In this document: positions 48,442 to 59,306 of the stretch, in pieces
Layout of the letters: every line of letters begins with the position of its first letter
Position numbering within the stretch: the first letter of the stretch is position 1
NCBI GenBank assembly: GCA_025449115.1
Contig: JAHLKC010000150.1
Location: 1-64,000 of the forward strand
Length of the DNA: 64,000 nucleotides
Direction: 5' to 3'
From: Chytridium lagenaria
Lineage: Eukaryota; Chytridiomycota; Chytridiomycetes; Chytridiales; Chytridiaceae
The notes under the pieces: model-generated
The model's input: only the letters and a program-made list of their open reading frames with translations
The model's database searches: none
Told to the model about the DNA's origin: nothing
Translations under genes and position numbers: made by a program

Positions 48442-50358
48442 ATGAGGAGACCATTCGACGACAGTGACGACGAAGACTTCAGCTCCCGCCTGCCCAAACG
48501 GCGGGCCCTCGAATCCTTTACCACTCCATCCGCACCCACCCCCGCCCCACCCCCCGCCGCCACAGCCGGCGACGACGACGACGACATTGACCCTTTAGAC
48601 GCCTTCATGGCGGGCATAACCCATCAAGTCAAGACGCAAGCAGCAGCCCCGAAACCCAGCCACCGTCGCGACGACCTCGAAGAAGAAGATGCTGTAGAGA
48701 GTTACATCAACCACATGAAGAGCAAAGGTGTTGAAGTGGGGACCAACGCTGTGGATGCAAGGGAATACGCGGATTCCGATGAAGAGGTTTACGCAACGGC
48801 TAAAGCGATGGAGGGGAAACCACAGTTTGATGATGGGGATGGTGGGAAGAAGGAGATTGATCCGCTTCCCCTCGTTGACCATTCCAGTATCACATACAAT
48901 GAATTTGAAAAGAACCTGTACGAGGAGCACAGCGAGATTGCTAAACTCTCTGAAGAGGAGGTTGCAAAGATAAGAAGGGATTTGGATATCAGGGTGACTG
49001 GGTATAATGTTCCTAAACCGTGTCTATCGTTTGCTCATTTCGGTTTCGCTCAACCGCTGATGAGTGCCATCACTCGACAGGGGTTCACGGAACCATCTGG
49101 GATTCAACGTCAAGCCATCCCTGTGGCGATGAGTGGAGGGATATTATTGGGATTGCTAAAACTGGGAGTGGGAAGACGGCAGCGTTTGTGTGGCCCATGA
49201 TAGTGCATATCATGGATCAAGCTGAGCTTGAAAGAGGGGATGGACCTATAGGGTTGATATTGGCGCCGACACGAGAACTTGCGCAACAGATTTACGTTGA
49301 GACAAAGAAATACGCCAAGGGGTTTGGGTTGAAGACGGCGGTGGTGTTTGGTGGAGCTAGTAAAGGGGAGCAGTTTAAAGAGTTGAGGGGAATGGGGTTG
49401 AGATTCTTGTGGCGACGCCTGGACGGTTGATTGATTTAATCAAGATGAAGGCGACGAATTTGAGGAGGGTGACGTTTTTAGTGTTGGATGAGGCGGATCG
49501 AATGTTTGATTTAGGTTTTGAGCCGCAGATCCGATCCATCTGTCATAACGTTAGACCTGAACGCCAGACGCTGTTATTTAGCGCGACGTTTCAAAAACGT
49601 GTTGAGACGCTTGCGAGGGAGGTTTTGGAGGAGCCTGTGAGGATTACGATTGGTGGGGTTGGGGTTTCGAATAAGGATGTGAGGCAGGTTTTGAGGTGAT
49701 GGAGGATGATGGATACAAGTGGGTGGTTGACGGCGAGGATTAAACGGTTTTTGTGAGGAGGGGAGTGTGTTGGTGTTTATAACGAAAAAGGCGGGGGTGG
49801 TGAGCTGGCGATGAATTTGAATGAAACAGGGGTATAAGTGTTTAGCGCTTCATGGGGATATGATGCAGCATGAACGTGAACGCGTGATTCATGAATTTAA
49901 GAGTGGCAAGTGTCGGATGATGGTGTCGACGGATGTTGCAGGAAGAGGGTTGGATATCAAGACGATTAGGAATGTGGTGAATTATGATGTGGCGAGGGAT
50001 ATTGATTCTCATGTGCATCGATGTGGACGCACGGGGAGGGCAGGAGAAAAGGGAACGGCGTACACGCTTGTGACTAAGAAGGAGGATTGGTTTGCGGCAG
50101 AGTTGGTGAGGAATTTGGAGGACAGTGGGGAGGTGTTGGGAAGGAGTTGATGGATCTTGCCGATGAAGAATGGGAGGTTTAGAAAGAGTAGACAGAATGT
50201 GAATGGGTTTAGGGCGGGAGAGGGGGTGGAAGAGGGGGTGGGAGGGGACGTGGGAGAGGGTTTGGGGCGGGTTTGGGGGTGGTGGTGGTGGTGGTGGTGG
50301 TGGTAGGGGTGGGTTTGGAGGGGAACCCGAAATTTTGAACCGATTCGGGATCGTCTGA
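48442..50358 (+). CDS. DDX42: DEAD-box RNA helicase, DDX42 type
   Basis: ATG 48442 (MRRPFDDSDDEDFSSRL). The N-terminal IDPLDAFMAGI and the stretch NLYEEHSEIAKL...VTGYNVPKP identify the DDX42 branch rather than PRP5 or DED1. The helicase core has FAHFGF, GIAKTGSGKTAAF (motif I), LAPTRELAQQI (Ia), TPGRLID (Ib), LVLDEADRMFD (II), LLFSATFQKR (III), LHGDMMQHERERVI (IV), STDVAGRGLDI (V) and HVHRCGRTGRAGEKG (VI, Cys in place of the usual Ile/Leu-like residue). Frame slips lie near 49138, 49395, 49690-49820 and 50140. With these the C-terminus is a Gly/Arg tail encoded by a (GGT)9 run and ends at 50358. DDX42 proteins act on the U2 snRNP SF3B1 interface in early splicing. Confidence 0.88.
50278..50305 (+). 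repeat. (GGT)n trinucleotide repeat in the helicase tail
   Basis: Nine consecutive GGT units coding a Gly run next to RGGFGG, in the RGG-like C-terminal tail of the DDX42-type helicase. Likely length-polymorphic. Confidence 0.6.
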
Positions 50359-50579
50359 TGCTGTGAGAGGTGGTCGTGGGGTTCAGTGACTGGACGGTAT
50401 ATGAATTTCAAAAGGCTTCATCGGACGAAGGACGCTCCACATCGTTTATTAAGCGATAAATATTTCCTCTCTATTGATATTTTGAAAACGGAAAAGAAGG
50501 GGGGAACTTTCTAATATATATACCAAGTTGCGTATAACGATATGATCAAGACCACTGTGGTATAAAATACTATTTTTGA

Positions 50580-51480
50580 TGAGTGCTAGTTATCACAAAA
50601 TGCGTAAAAGCATGGCGTGGAAAGTCTCTTTATCCATTCGTTTATGCTTTTTTCTTTTCGTCCAAGCGCATTTCCCACGTCATGCAACACCCTCTGCTAC
50701 CCCCTTTTGTACCGGCGAATGCTCCAAAAACGTCAAAGAAATGCATACCGCGTAAAAATCTTGTTTAAAGCAAGTAGAACGTTGGTCCACCGCCACAGAA
50801 TGCGTATAAACGATTTCCCTTTTTTTTTTTCGCTTATCGTCCCTAAAAAATATGCATGACCACGGTGAAAAATCTGTTCATTGATACGTTACTTGTTTTA
50901 TGTGCAAGCGCGTTTTCCACGTCATGCAACACCCTCTGCCATCCCCTTATTGTATACCGGAGAATGCTCCAAAAACGTCAAAGAAAAGCATACCGCGTAA
51001 AATCTTGTTTAAAGCGTGTAGAACAATGGTCCACCGCCACGAAATGCGTAAATACGCTTTTACGTTACTTTTTTCACGGTATCGTCCCTAAAAAAATACG
51101 CATGACCACGGTGAAAAATCTGTTCATCGATACGTTACTTGTTTTATGTGCAAGCGCGTTTTCCACGTCATGCAACACCCTCTGCCATCCCCTTATTGTA
51201 TACCGGAGAATGCTCCAAACGTCAAAGAAGCATGCCGTAAAAAGTCCTCTTAGCGTTTAGAACTTTGAGCTACCATCGCCACAAACTGCGTAAAAACGCG
51301 TTCACGTTTAGTTTTGTCGCGTTATCGTCCCTAAATAGACGCTGTGCATCCATACGATTTCTTTTATTTAATCCAATCGCTTTTTTTTCCAGGTCATGCA
51401 AACACCCTCTGCCATCCCCCTTGTGGTATACCGTAGAATGATGTAAACGTCAAAGAAGAGCATACCCCGTAAAGTGTTTG
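50580..51480. repeat. tandem repeat, four degenerate copies of a roughly 240-bp unit
   Basis: The core ACGTCATGCAACACCCTCTG recurs at about 50677, 50919, 51165 and 51391 (last copy diverged), spacings 242, 246 and 226. Around each core the same order repeats: a Phe/Ser-coding pyrimidine stretch with AAGCGC, the core, ATACCG.. then GAATG, AACGTCAAAGAA, GTAAAA, CGTTTA-like and TCGTCCCTAAA. The two central copies are almost identical (GACCACGGTGAAAAATCTGT in both). Open frames through them (up to 134 codons) are themselves two-fold repeated and are judged non-coding. Confidence 0.8.
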
Positions 51481-52159
51481 GCGGAAAACCCATCCCCGGA
51501 AAACGTTTCGTGGGATGGATTCCTTATTTCACGACACATAGAAATCAAACTCCAACACTCGACGCTATACCACGAAAAAAAGGCGGAAACCCTATCCCCT
51601 CGGAAACCGATTTTCTGGTATATAGCTTCCATGCGTGAACAGTATGGAATGTTGTCTCATGACAAAAGGTTGACGCACTTTTACCATATTCTCAAGGTGA
51701 AATCCCACGACATAACGCAAGACATTCTCAAACCCGTTGTGCCCTCCAAAAAGTCCGCGAAAAACGCACGTCAAGAAAAACACGGATTGCAGGGTATCTC
51801 CCCAACAACGTGTGTCTCCCCACCACAGAAAAAAAAGAAAAGAAACGGAAAACAAGCTTCATGGGCGGGGGAGACAACCCAACTTGCATCGTTTCGCGAA
51901 AAAAAAATCTGCGGAAAACACCACCTCCTCACCTTCACATAAAGAAAACGAAAAAAAAAAAAGGGGTGGACATATGACAATAGCAACGTTTTTATTAAAA
52001 GAAAATAATCCAGCAACGATATATAAAAAAACAAAAGGAACACAAGGATGTGTGGAAGAGGCTTTAGCAAACACCAACAACATAAAAGCCATTCGCTATC
52101 GCCATATATATAAAAAATTCAGTATCCAGCACGTAAATACAACTCTGAAAAAAAATAAA

Positions 52160-52180
52160 GGGGGGGGGGGGGGGGGGGGG
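52160..52180 (+). repeat. uninterrupted run of 21 G
   Basis: Twenty-one consecutive G within A-rich DNA. It could fold as a G-quadruplex or be a sequencing or joining artefact. Confidence 0.7.
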
Positions 52181-52847
52181 TAAGGAATCACCATCCAAAG
52201 GAGCAAGGCAGGTAAAAAAAAAGATAGTATACAAGAAAGAAAAAAAAAGAAATCCAAACACCAAATACCAACTCCCCGACACAGAAAAAAAAACAGGGGA
52301 CACGCCAACGACATACAAACGAGGCGGCATGTCAGAAATTGATTATACGCAACAACCAAAGAAAAGAGAGGGGGGGGAGGAGTTTGTACAAAAAAAACAA
52401 ACAACAAAACTGCTGGGGGAAAAAGAAATGCGAGGCGTAGATATACTAAACACATATTATCACGCGCAAAAAAAAAAGTGGGCGAGGGGAGAGGCGGGGG
52501 CGTACGGTAAATAAAAAAAAAAAAACAACTAAAAACAATCTGAGCGGGGATTTTTCTTTTTTCTTTACACTGATAAGAGGGAGTAAGGACTATTCACAAG
52601 TATTAAGGGGGGGAAGGAAACGGGAGGGAGAGCGAAGCCGTAACGCAGAAGGAAGAAAAAAAAAGGAACACGCAAGTTATAAAAAAAAATAAAAAAAACA
52701 AACCACCATAGCAAAGGGCAGGGCACAACAAAGACAACCAAAGAAAAAAGAGGAGGGGAAAGAACAGACAAAAAAATAATACACAGAACCAACCATCTTA
52801 TCAAAAAAAAAACAAAAACAACAATGAACAACAATAAAATCTCCTTC

Positions 52848-54532
52848 TTACTCCATCCCACTCTCCATCTCATCCGCCTCCTCCATACCTTCATCAACTT
52901 CCGAAAGCACATTAATCACAACCTTTCTAAACCTTTTCTCATCACTCCCACAATCCTCTCAGCCTCCGCAACACTACACCCACGTCTCAACGCCTCAGCC
53001 TTCACCTTTTTCGACCAATTGATGCCACACGCGTTGCAGAGCGTACGTTGACCAGCGGGTCCGCGTCGCCATTGGCCAGTCTTCCGGACACTGCAGAATT
53101 GGCAGACACCCACACCTGAACCTGGGTTGGTTTGATGTGGGGGCGGGGAGGGTGAGACGGTGGGACGCGGGTGCGAGACTTCTGGGGCGGAATGGCGACG
53201 ACGTTTGGGGTTAGGGATGGGGTTCTCGTCGTCGGTTGAGATGGAAGAGGAGGAACGTTTGTTGGTTGTGGGTGCTGTGGTTGAAGAGATGATGGTGGAA
53301 AGACTTGGTTTTGGCTTTGCTATGGTGGTTGATGTTGTCGTAGAAGCGGTGGTGGAAGATGGATTGATGGAGGTGTTGTTGCTGTTGTTGGTCAAGGACG
53401 AGGAGGTTTTTTGAGCTTGACGCGCAGAGGATGATGAGGATGCCTTGACATTGTTGATTTGTGACGGCAGCAAGACGGAACCGTCTCCTCACTTGATCTA
53501 AAAAATATAAATGATAAAAAGTTAGTATAGGTGATGGAAATGCTACAAAAAAGAAAAATGATAAAAATAAAACAATATTTAAGATTAACGTAACAATAAT
53601 TGATATAATACTGCTACGCAGTAGAGTGAGAAAAGATATCTCCGCAATAAAGAAATACAAGGGTGGAGCGGACATGTCACTTTTTGATATAAAAAAAATT
53701 AAAATAAATTCTCGCCAACACGAGAATATTGGCGCAAATCAGGCATGTGACTGAACTGGATTGAATATCAATACAAACCTCAGAAGAGCACGCCTAGAGC
53801 CAGGACCCAGGAGCCTTGCCGCGAGGAGTTCCGAGTCAAAGATACCGTGAATCTTGACAGAGAGATTCACTCCACTATTCATGGTGGTCATGCTGCTTCT
53901 GTGGTTCTTGCGGTGAAGAGGGTGAGGGAGGGCGGGGAGAGAGAAGCGACGGTTCATCATCATCATCTTGGTGCTTGGACTTGTGGATGTAGTACTTGTT
54001 GTTGTTGTTGTTGCGCAGCGGTGGTGTTGGTGGGAAGGGGTGGAGAGTCTACATCTGTTGAGGGAGTGGTGGGCCTGTATGGAGTAAAAGAGACGGCGAG
54101 ATCTGATTTTGACCTTGAAGAGTGGCTGGGTGAACAAGGAGCGGTTGAAGGGGGAGTGCAAGGAGAGGTGTTGGATAATGTGGTGGTGTTGGTGGAGATC
54201 TTGAGGGCAAGAGCATTATTGGCCGTGGTGGTGGTGGTGGTGTTGATGGAGGTGTGAGGAGTGACGATGGATGATGATGATGATGATGATGACTTGAGAT
54301 CGTGGGATGGCACAGCAGCAAAGCCAAGGGAGAAGATGATGCCAGGAGCGTCATCAGACGAGATGGACCAAGAAGAGTGGGTGAGAGAAGGAGTAGGAGA
54401 GGAAGCAATGTAGTGCGATGCTGCAGATGCTGAAGATGAAAAAGACGATAAAGATGGCGATGCGATGAGGTTGTTGCTGATGGAGTTGACGGCTCTTGTC
54501 GTTCGGACTGGTTTTGACTTGCGAGGGGCCAT
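52848..54532 (-). CDS. GATA-type zinc-finger transcription factor
   Basis: ATG 54532 (MAPRKSKPVRTTRAVNS). The N-terminal half is Ser/Thr-rich with poly-Ser and poly-Gln runs and a hydrophobic patch GIIFSLGFAAVPSHDL. Before the intron it has SVKIHGIFDSELLAARLLGP, possibly a protein-interaction motif. A frame slip near 53990 and an intron of about 300 nt (about 53480-53778) lead to a Ser-rich exon with the nuclear-type KRRRHS. The GATA finger follows: CQFCSVRKTGQWRRGP, then LCNACGINWSKKVK. It is a C-X2-C-X18-C-X2-C finger, the 18-residue-loop class. After the finger, a slip at about 52925 gives an acidic tail ending EADEMESGME at 52848; without it the protein stops at 52916. The expected role is nitrogen, light or differentiation regulation, not specified by sequence. 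Confidence 0.72.
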
Positions 54533-54737
54533 ATTAAATTTTTTTTCTAATGAATTCTTTTTTTTTTTGTTTGTATATTATTATTTATTAATTTTTTTTG
54601 AAAAGAGGGATGGGATGGGATGGGGTGTGTGGTCCTTTTTAAATAATTATTATTGAAATTAAAAGGTGCACGAGGTTGATATGGCGAGAAAGCAAAGCAT
54701 TCACCTATTAAATATTATTTAATCATTAATAATTAGT

Positions 54738-54739
<2 letters not shown>

Positions 54740-54781
<42 letters not shown>

Positions 54782-54798
54782 TTTTATTTATTTATTTA
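54740..54798. repeat. (TTTA)n microsatellite
   Basis: About 14 TTTA units with one interruption. Confidence 0.85.
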
Positions 54799-55022
54799 CA
54801 TGATGGATACCTCTCATAATAATAATAATAAATAAAAATGACATTCAAATGATTGGAAGTCTTCAAGTTCGGACACCATGTTATGAATACTAGTAATATA
54901 TATTACTGTCTAATAATAATACACATAAACCCCTCATGTATTTATTTACCTAAATACCTATATACATACTACTACTATGTATATACTTTTGCTAATGAGA
55001 GTGGAAGTAATATTTAATTATC

Positions 55023-55026
<4 letters not shown>

Positions 55027-55070
<44 letters not shown>
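55027..55070. repeat. (CA)22 microsatellite
   Basis: Perfect dinucleotide run. Confidence 0.9.
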
Positions 55071-55071
<1 letters not shown>

Positions 55072-55635
55072 GTATATAGTCATACTTTTATATAATTTTA
55101 CTTGTTCATTACTATTCAGCAATATATATTTATTTATTGATTGTTTTTTTGTTGCTCCAAATAACTATATATATAGCTGCTCATCACTCATAGCAACAAA
55201 TACATTCCATTCTCTTTTACTACTTTCTCACGCGAGTCAAAACAAAAACAACTACAACAACACAAACACGCCCTTTCCTTTCCTTTCCTTTCTTTCTTTC
55301 TTCCCCCTTCCCTTCTTTTCACTCCAATCCATCCTCTACATGCTTTTTATGCACTTTCTTTTGCTGGCTACTCTCTCTCTCTCTCCCACAAATCCCTCCT
55401 TTCAATGCAAAAAAAAAAAAAACAAAACACTCGCTCCACCGTAAAAAAGCAATAACAATAAAAGCAACCCTTCCCACCACCCCCCAGCATTCCAGCATAA
55501 TCACAGCCTCGCAAAAGAGGAACAACCACAAACAAAAGAGAGAGAAAAGGTTCAGCAAAGAATGGGCAAAAAAAATAAAATAAAGAACGAGGCAGTTTTT
55601 GTGTTCTTGTGTGTGTTTTCATTTTGCCCGCGCTT

Positions 55636-56106
55636 TCATAGGTCCTCGAGAGGAGCGAGACCATAGACTAGTCTCACTCCTGTTGCAGCACGGAGTTTGG
55701 CGAGGGCGTCTGCGAGGTGGTCCGGGATGGTCTATCCATAAAAAAAAAAAAGCAACACCCCCCGTCAACATAACAAGCCCGACGCAGCAAAATAAAAAAT
55801 AAAAAAATAATACAGTAGAGGAAAACTGTAAAAAGAATAAAGACTTACAGCAAGCGAGGTAGATGAAGAAGTGATTGCGGGCAAAGTTGATGACGAAAGC
55901 AGAGGAACAGCGCCAGCAGCATTCCCAAAGAATGATGATGAAGCCGAAGCACCCGCCGTTGAAAATGTTTGTGGGCCACCCACAAGGTCCGCCCAGGATG
56001 TCGCTAGTCTCTGCGTTTTAACTCCAACGGATCGTAGCGCATGCGATGCGGATGCCCGAGATAGCAACGCCGTGGCGCCCCGGCTGGATAGTCTACCCAA
56101 CAACAT
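55636..56106 (-). CDS. small protein with mitochondrial-type presequence, unknown function
   Basis: Exons 55849-56106 and 55636-55731 are joined in phase 0 across a 117-nt intron (GTAAGT...ATAG), giving 117 residues without frame slips. The N-terminus, MLLGRLSSRGATALLSRASA then HALRSVGVKTQRL, is rich in Arg, Ser, Ala and Leu and lacks acidic residues, the composition of a mitochondrial targeting helix. The body is Ser/Ala-rich, and the last exon codes IPDHLADALAKLRAATGVRL then VYGLAPLEDL. I do not recognise the mature part. It starts 85 bp from the divergent signal peptide peptidase gene. Confidence 0.55.
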
Positions 56107-56191
56107 CAAAAACCCCACTCCCTTTTTTTTTGGTTGAAAAAAGGAAATTTGTCCTTTTCTTTTTTGAGAAACAGACGCAAAGACGACGATC
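56107..56191. promoter_or_regulatory. 85-bp divergent promoter region
   Basis: The whole space between start codons of the small mitochondrial-type gene and the signal peptide peptidase. It contains T8 and CTTTTCTTTTTT pyrimidine tracts and no clear TATA box. The untranslated leaders must be very short or overlapping. Confidence 0.4.
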
Positions 56192-57783
56192 ATGGACTCT
56201 GGGACATTGTACGCTTACATTGCTTTGGGCGTGATGGCCGTCATCCCCATCTACGTGGGGTCTTGGGCGAGTCTCAAGTTTCCTCAAAAGGTACTCAACC
56301 CCGCTTGACTCTCTTATCATCTTACATTTTTTGGGCGTGATTTAAAATAGAAGTCCAACAAGAAGCATCATAAGGAGGATGAACCTGAATTCTTTTCGCT
56401 CAATGATGCGAAATGGTACCCTGTTGTAGGATCCGTCACCTTGTTCTCTCTGTACATTGTCCTTCGCTTTGTCAGTAAAGAGATTATCAACATCCTTCTC
56501 ACCGCGAATTTCGTGGTGCTTGGTATTGGGTCCATCTACAAGTCCATCTTGATTTGTGCGAGGTACTTGAGCGGGTTTGAACTTGTGGGAGATTACAGTT
56601 TGGTGCTTTCGTTCAAAGACGATGGTAGGGAAAAAAAAGATTCCCCCCACTCCTCCTTTCCTTGCTATCCGTTCACCACTTTTTTTTGTCTTTTGACTTT
56701 TTGTACTAACGGTTCCAAAAGAGGTGCACGGCTTCCACTTTGGCTATCTCCACATCTTCCTCGCCGTCCTCTCCACCGCGATTGGTGGAGTCTACGCCTT
56801 CACAAAACACTGGATTCTTTCCAACATCCACGGTGAAGCTCTCTCCATCATCGCCATCCAACTCCTCAACCTGGATTCCTTCCTCACCGGCATCGTCCTC
56901 CTCTCTGGATTGTTCTTTTACGATGTGTTTTGGGTGTTTGGAACAGAGGTCATGGTCACGGTGGCCAAGGGGTTGGATGTGCCCATTAAGGTGGTGTTTC
57001 CCAGGAATGTGACAGAGGTCATCAGTCAGGGGATTTTGAACAAGCCGACTGGAGTGCCGTTCTCAATGTTGGGGTTGGGAGATATCGTTATTCCTGGTAA
57101 ATTGGCGTTCTCTTTCTGCTTCCTTTTTTTTTATAATCTTTTACGTCAAAGAATTCTTGGTGTTTCAATCCTTTCCTTATTTTCCACGTCCAAAATTCAT
57201 GGTTATTTATTTCTTACGTAGGTATTTTTGTGGCATTGTGCCTTCAATACGACCACTACCGCTACCTTCAAACCCCCGCCGGTAAGAAGGACAAGCATTC
57301 AAGGAATTTCGCCACCCCTTATTTCACCACCTGCTTCATCCTCTACTGTCTCGGTCTCGTCACCACCGTCTTTGTCATGCACACCTTCCAAGCAGCCCAG
57401 GTAACCCCCCCCGTCTCCCTCTCCCCACAAAAAAAAACAATCCCTAACCATCTTCACAGCCTGCTCTTCTCTACCTCTCACCCGCATGCATTCTCGCTGC
57501 CCTCGGCGTAGCCTTGGTCAGAGGGGAAGTGGACGCGTTGTTTAAATTTGCTCCCCAAGGATCACCAGCTGCCGAAGCGAATGCGGCTGCAGCGAAAAAG
57601 GTCAAGGATTCGGAAGATGAGGCTTCTGTTGCTCCCACCACGCCTGCTACGCCTAAAAGGACGACGCGGAGGACTGCAAAGATGGAAGACGGGAAATCTG
57701 CAGGGGAGGAGAGCGATGCGTCGGTTAGGGTTGGTGCGGCGGCGAGTGCTGGGAAACGAAAGGGAACGCCGAGGAAGGTGTGA
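56192..57783 (+). CDS. SPP: signal peptide peptidase (presenilin-type aspartyl protease)
   Basis: Five exons (56192-56290, 56351-56624, 56722-57096, 57222-57400, 57460-57783) give 416 residues with no frame slip. It is a multi-pass ER intramembrane aspartyl protease that cuts leftover signal peptides and tail-anchored substrates. The catalytic Asp residues lie in GLFFYDVFWVFGTEVM (YD motif) and LGLGDIVIPGIF (GxGD motif). The C-terminal PAL motif is in QPALLYLSPA. The N-terminal half has several hydrophobic segments (YAYIALGVMAVIPIYVGSWA, VGSVTLFSLYIVLRF). The cytosolic tail of about 80 residues is unusual: Ala-rich, then Arg/Lys/Thr/Ser-rich, ending KRKGTPRKV, instead of a simple KKxx-type ER-retrieval end. 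Confidence 0.92.
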
Positions 57784-58036
57784 TGATGGTGCATCTTTGG
57801 TTTTTTTTTTTTTTGTGTGTGCTTTTCTTGATTATTCTATAGAGTCACCCCTTTTTTTTTTTCCCATCTCTTGTGATATTTTGTTTATTTCATGATTTCA
57901 ATCACTATATCCCTGTTTATTTTGTACAGGTAGAACGGTTTTTGTAATGGGGGCTCATTTATGTGTTTGTTTTTTTTTTTTTTGTCACCCTCTTTTCTTT
58001 GTTGTAAGGTTCTATCATTAAAAAAAACCCCCCCAA
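57784..58036. other. short convergent spacer
   Basis: Between the ends of the signal peptide peptidase and DUF952-like genes. T10-T12 runs near 57800, 57850 and 57970 look like 3' processing or termination sequence. Confidence 0.35.
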
Positions 58037-58476
58037 TTAATGAGGCAAATCAAAGTCAAAAGATCCAGCCGCCGATCTTGAAACCTCCAACACCTCTGAC
58101 ACGAGGTCACTTAAAACACAAGGAAGGTAAAGATGTGGGAACTGTTCCCCTGTTTTCGCCTCCTCCTCTTTTCGGGAGGCATCTGGAGGTGCGGGAGCTT
58201 CCCATCGTAGATCTAGATGTTGGAGCTTGGACATGGGGATGCGAAGGAGAAGGAGGGTGTTGGATTTGGGAAAGTAGAGGTTGGCTACTTTTAAGGCTTG
58301 TGGGGATGTACTGGAATCAAAACCGTCAGCGTGGGATTCTTTTCCATACAGAGAATTTCAAGCATTCCAGACCTCATATGAATGAACCCATCCGTCGCAT
58401 CCAAATCAGTCGGATACTCATCGCCTCTCAGCGGCCACTGATCCTTTGTCAAGATCTTGTAAACGTTTTCAACCAT
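58037..58476 (-). CDS. DUF952 family protein
   Basis: Exons 58373-58476 and 58037-58310 join across a 62-nt intron (GTCTGG...CCAG), giving 125 residues in a single frame. The family hallmarks are all present. MVENVYKILTKDQW is the opening (YKI.t..eW), LDATDGFIHMSTSPQALKVA is the DGFIH-(L/M)-St..Q signature, NTLLLLRIPMSKL is the core strand, and LRWEAP and FPHLYLP are the closing LrWE and FPHLYg motifs. The fold is a small ADP-ribosyltransferase-like barrel according to family descriptions, but the biochemical role is unknown. It is divergent from HIS3 with only 43 bp between start codons. Confidence 0.82.
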
Positions 58477-58519
58477 CCTTTATTCCAGTGACACACACCA
58501 GGAAAAAAAAAAAGAAAGA
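58477..58519. promoter_or_regulatory. 43-bp space between divergent DUF952-like and HIS3 starts
   Basis: Too short for two independent core promoters, so promoter elements must overlap the opposing coding region or leader. It includes an A11 run at about 58503-58513 just before the HIS3 ATG. Confidence 0.45.
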
Positions 58520-59306
58520 ATGGAACGGTTTGGTTCGATATCACGCAAAACAGGCGAGACCGAGATTGACGTCAAGTTATGGCTAGACACCCCCATCACC
58601 GGCGTTCAAACCATTCAAGTGAACACTGGGATTGGGTTTCTTGATCATGTATGTTTGGATATGGATGGGGGGGATGTTTGTTGACTTTTGAAAAAAAAAG
58701 ATGTTGCATGCGCTGGCTAAACATGGTCGTTGGTCTATTGATTTAAAATGTGTTGGGGATCTGCATGTGGATGATCATCATACTGCTGAGGATGTGGCGA
58801 TTGCGTTGGGGGCGGCGTTTAAGATGGCGGTCGGTGAACCTCGGGGTATAAAACGATTCGGGTATGCGTATGCACCGTTGGATGAGGTATAAACCATAAA
58901 AAGTGACCCCGCATGACACGTTGATTCACCCACCCTTTTTTTTCGGTCGAAAGGCTCTTTCTAGAGCTGTCGTGGATATCTCCGGTCGTCCTCATGCGTC
59001 GATTGATCTTGGTTTAAAACGTGAAATGATTGGACAGCTTTCATGTGAAATGATACCTCACATTTTTGAATCGTTCGCTACTGCCGCCGGAATCACCCTC
59101 CACGTTGACTGTCTCAAAGGATTCAACGACCACCACAGGTATAAATTAATTTCTATTCATCTACAAAAAGGCACACTTTGACACACATACAAAAAATATA
59201 AAGATCCGAATCAGCTTTCAAAGCTACCGCCATTGCTCTTCGCGAGGCCATCACACCCACAGGAACTTCCGACGTACCCAGCACAAAAGGAACTCTTGCT
59301 GCATAA
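58520..59306 (+). CDS. HIS3: imidazoleglycerol-phosphate dehydratase (histidine biosynthesis)
   Basis: Four exons (58520-58648, 58701-58886, 58954-59138, 59204-59306) give 200 residues without frame slips, the normal fungal length. EC 4.2.1.19: it removes water from imidazole glycerol phosphate to give imidazole acetol phosphate, the seventh step of histidine synthesis. The metal-binding histidines lie in [36 protein letters not shown] and the C-terminal [27 protein letters not shown] differs slightly from the common DHH..E..FKA wording but keeps His-His, Glu and Lys. [10 protein letters not shown] is the usual substrate strand. Cytosolic, Mn-dependent 24-mer in the family. Introns are 52, 67 and 65 nt. 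Confidence 0.95.

Larger units (their letters stand above)
50359..52847. other. 2.5-kb gene-free region between the helicase and the GATA gene
   Basis: Contains the 240-bp tandem repeat (50580-51480), a shorter repeated motif GCGGAAA(A)CCC.ATCCCC at about 51480 and 51581, a 21-G run and, from 51930 to 52830, A-rich sequence with many A8-A12 runs. No gene with known domains. It separates convergent genes. Confidence 0.55.
54533..55635. other. intergenic region with microsatellites
   Basis: Upstream of the GATA gene and downstream of the small mitochondrial-type gene. Very AT-rich, with a TTTA repeat, a CA repeat and a CCTTT/CTTT tract at 55270-55320. No gene seen. Confidence 0.5.

Noticed and set aside
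50856..51260. 134-codon frame across the tandem repeat
   Set aside because: It consists of two copies of the same 80-residue stretch imposed by the DNA repeat; no splice or domain evidence.
50580..51480. CRISPR array
   Set aside because: Repeat unit is about 240 bp without short repeats and unique spacers, and the genome is eukaryotic.
51478..52183. Overlapping plus and minus frames after the repeat array
   Set aside because: Lys-rich or Phe/Val-rich translations of A-rich and T-rich sequence; no recognised motif.
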